Part shown: piece by piece, positions 5,702 to 6,646 of the stretch
Position numbering within the stretch: the first letter of the stretch is position 1
How the letters are laid out: each line of letters begins with the position of its first letter
From: Bacteroidota bacterium
Lineage (GTDB): Bacteria; Bacteroidota; Bacteroidia; NS11-12g; UBA9320
Length of the DNA stretch: 6,646 nt
Direction: 5' to 3'
Assembly: GCA_003484585.1 (NCBI GenBank)
Contig: DNBZ01000354.1
Location: forward strand, 1 to 6,646
The notes under the pieces: model-generated
Told to the model about the DNA's origin: nothing
The model's input: the letters and a program-made list of their open reading frames with translations, nothing else
The model's database searches: none
Position numbers and translations under genes: made by a program

Positions 5702-6646
5702 GCTATATCAATACTTACAGGTAAGTCTTGTAGTATATTTACTCATTTACATATTCTTTCTTTTTTTTAATCTGCATCTTATGCCATTGGCTTGGATAGA
5801 CGAGATATATGGCATAGAACCCGCCATCAACTTCTTACATGGCAACGGGTACACTTCTAAAATATGGCCCCATGAAGGAGTAGAAAAACAATTTTTAGCG
5901 TACTTACCTCTCCAAGGTTGGCTGCATATACTCACCCAATATCTTTTAGGTTTCTCTATCTATATGGTAAGATTTCCCTATGCTATATATTTACTTTTAG
6001 GAGGATTATTCCTATATAAAGCACTTAAAAAAACACACATAAATACTCTCGTTTCTCTATTCATTATCATTTTGGTACTAAACGAAAAGTCCTTATTCGA
6101 AACTACCCGAGGCATACGTGTGGAGCCCATTACATTCTTACTTCTCAGCATTTCTGTTTACGGATTTTCCACCAAAAAAATACACATAGTGGCCTTAGCC
6201 TCTTCTCTCATGATAGTGCTACATCCATACGTTTGGCCTGCTGCTGGAGTATTCTTATTCGCCTGTTTTTACTTTTGGAATAAAACTACAATACATCCGG
6301 TATTGCGTTTTATAAAACCAAATATCCTCTGGTTAATGCCCGTAAGCATTTTGGTATTTTTCTTATTTTTTATTCATTTCGACATAGAATTACTCTACTC
6401 TCAGTTTGTAAATCAAGCAGAGCGACATACTAGTTTTGGAGGTATCTCTTCCCGATTTTACAATCACTTTATAAGAAGATTTTGGCCATACTATATCACT
6501 CAGCCGTACGTTCCGTTGCTCGTATACTTTGCTTTAGGATACTCTATTTATAAAGCAGTGAAGATGGAATGGAACCCCGCTGTAATAGCAATATTGCTTA
6601 CTCACGTGGTTTGGTTTGCTATACTCGGGCCCATGCACAGATACGA
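5688..6646 (+). CDS. ArnT/PMT-like integral membrane glycosyltransferase (GT39-type), 3' end outside window
   Basis: At least 319 residues are visible, open to the right edge. The protein is a multi-pass inner-membrane glycosyltransferase of the GT-C fold, which moves a sugar from a polyprenyl-phosphate donor on the periplasmic side. Evidence is the early acidic pair D38-E39 in AWIDEIYGIEPAINFLHGNGY (the first-loop catalytic motif), PLQGWLHIL, the family-like RGIRVEPITFLLL, and about seven or eight hydrophobic helices. An ATG occurs at 5781, but starting there leaves no helix before the DE motif. The frame is open upstream through the intergenic stretch and encodes a basic start (R3, R5) and a strongly hydrophobic helix (about 11-31) in the expected place. 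The only usual start codon in that extension is TTG 5688; a TAG lies in frame at 5679-5681. This start overlaps cmk by 14 nt, implying cotranscription. The acceptor is unknown. Confidence 0.75.
   Translation, partial: MLRTRLYQYLQVSLVVYLLIYIFFLFFNLHLMPLAWIDEIYGIEPAINFLHGNGYTSKIWPHEGVEKQFLAYLPLQGWLHILTQYLLGFSIYMVRFPYAIYLLLGGLFLYKALKKTHINTLVSLFIIILVLNEKSLFETTRGIRVEPITFLLLSISVYGFSTKKIHIVALASSLMIVLHPYVWPAAGVFLFACFYFWNKTTIHPVLRFIKPNILWLMPVSILVFFLFFIHFDIELLYSQFVNQAERHTSFGGISSRFYNHFIRRFWPYYITQPYVPLLVYFALGYSIYKAVKMEWNPAVIAILLTHVVWFAILGPMHRY

Noticed and set aside
5781..6646. ATG at 5781 as the glycosyltransferase start
   Set aside because: It would remove the membrane helix that precedes the DE motif in this enzyme class, while the frame remains open upstream and encodes a fitting helix. 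Kept as the alternative start.
1..6646. CRISPR arrays, tRNA or rRNA genes, insertion sequences, phage genes, toxin-antitoxin or defence modules
   Set aside because: I looked for direct-repeat arrays, tRNA-like cloverleaf sequences, transposase or integrase motifs and known defence domains. Nothing beyond the palindromic repeats was found.

Overview
The window looks like chromosomal DNA of a Bacteroidota species. Four things point there. The porQ gene encodes a component of the type IX secretion system, which is confined to that phylum. Bacteroidota-type -7 boxes (TAnnTTTG) lie just upstream of three start codons, and a fourth lies on the minus strand. Shine-Dalgarno sequences are nearly absent. 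Codon use is AT-rich with many ATA, CTA and GTA codons. I cannot name the genus.

Layout, left to right. Positions 1-210 hold the C-terminal end of a cyclophilin-type peptidyl-prolyl isomerase. Positions 211-388 are a spacer with two palindromic repeat elements in opposite orientation, followed by a promoter. Positions 389-3574 encode a complete MacB/LolCDE-type ABC exporter: two FtsX-fold permeases overlapping by 4 bp, then an ATPase. A further copy of the palindromic repeat sits between the second permease and the ATPase. Positions 3575-3833 are non-coding on the plus strand but contain a plausible 48-residue single-span membrane protein on the minus strand and two diverging -7 boxes. porQ (3834-4916) and cmk (5006-5701) follow. 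The last gene, an ArnT/PMT-like membrane glycosyltransferase, appears to begin at a TTG inside the end of cmk (5688) and runs off the right edge.

How the genes may fit together. The exporter genes form one transcription unit. Transporters of this type pull lipoproteins or other lipidated or hydrophobic molecules out of the inner membrane; the substrate here is not known. PorQ acts in the outer membrane as part of the machinery that releases and anchors type IX cargo. cmk supplies CDP and dCDP. The glycosyltransferase should use a polyprenyl-phosphate sugar on the periplasmic side of the inner membrane. Apart from the cell-envelope theme, any functional link between them is inference.

I found no wholly new multi-gene system. 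The most notable points are: a dispersed palindromic repeat whose paired arms change together between copies while the unpaired spacers stay constant; non-ATG starts for two consecutive genes, one recovering a first membrane helix that an ATG start would lose; and an unlisted small membrane ORF divergent from porQ.
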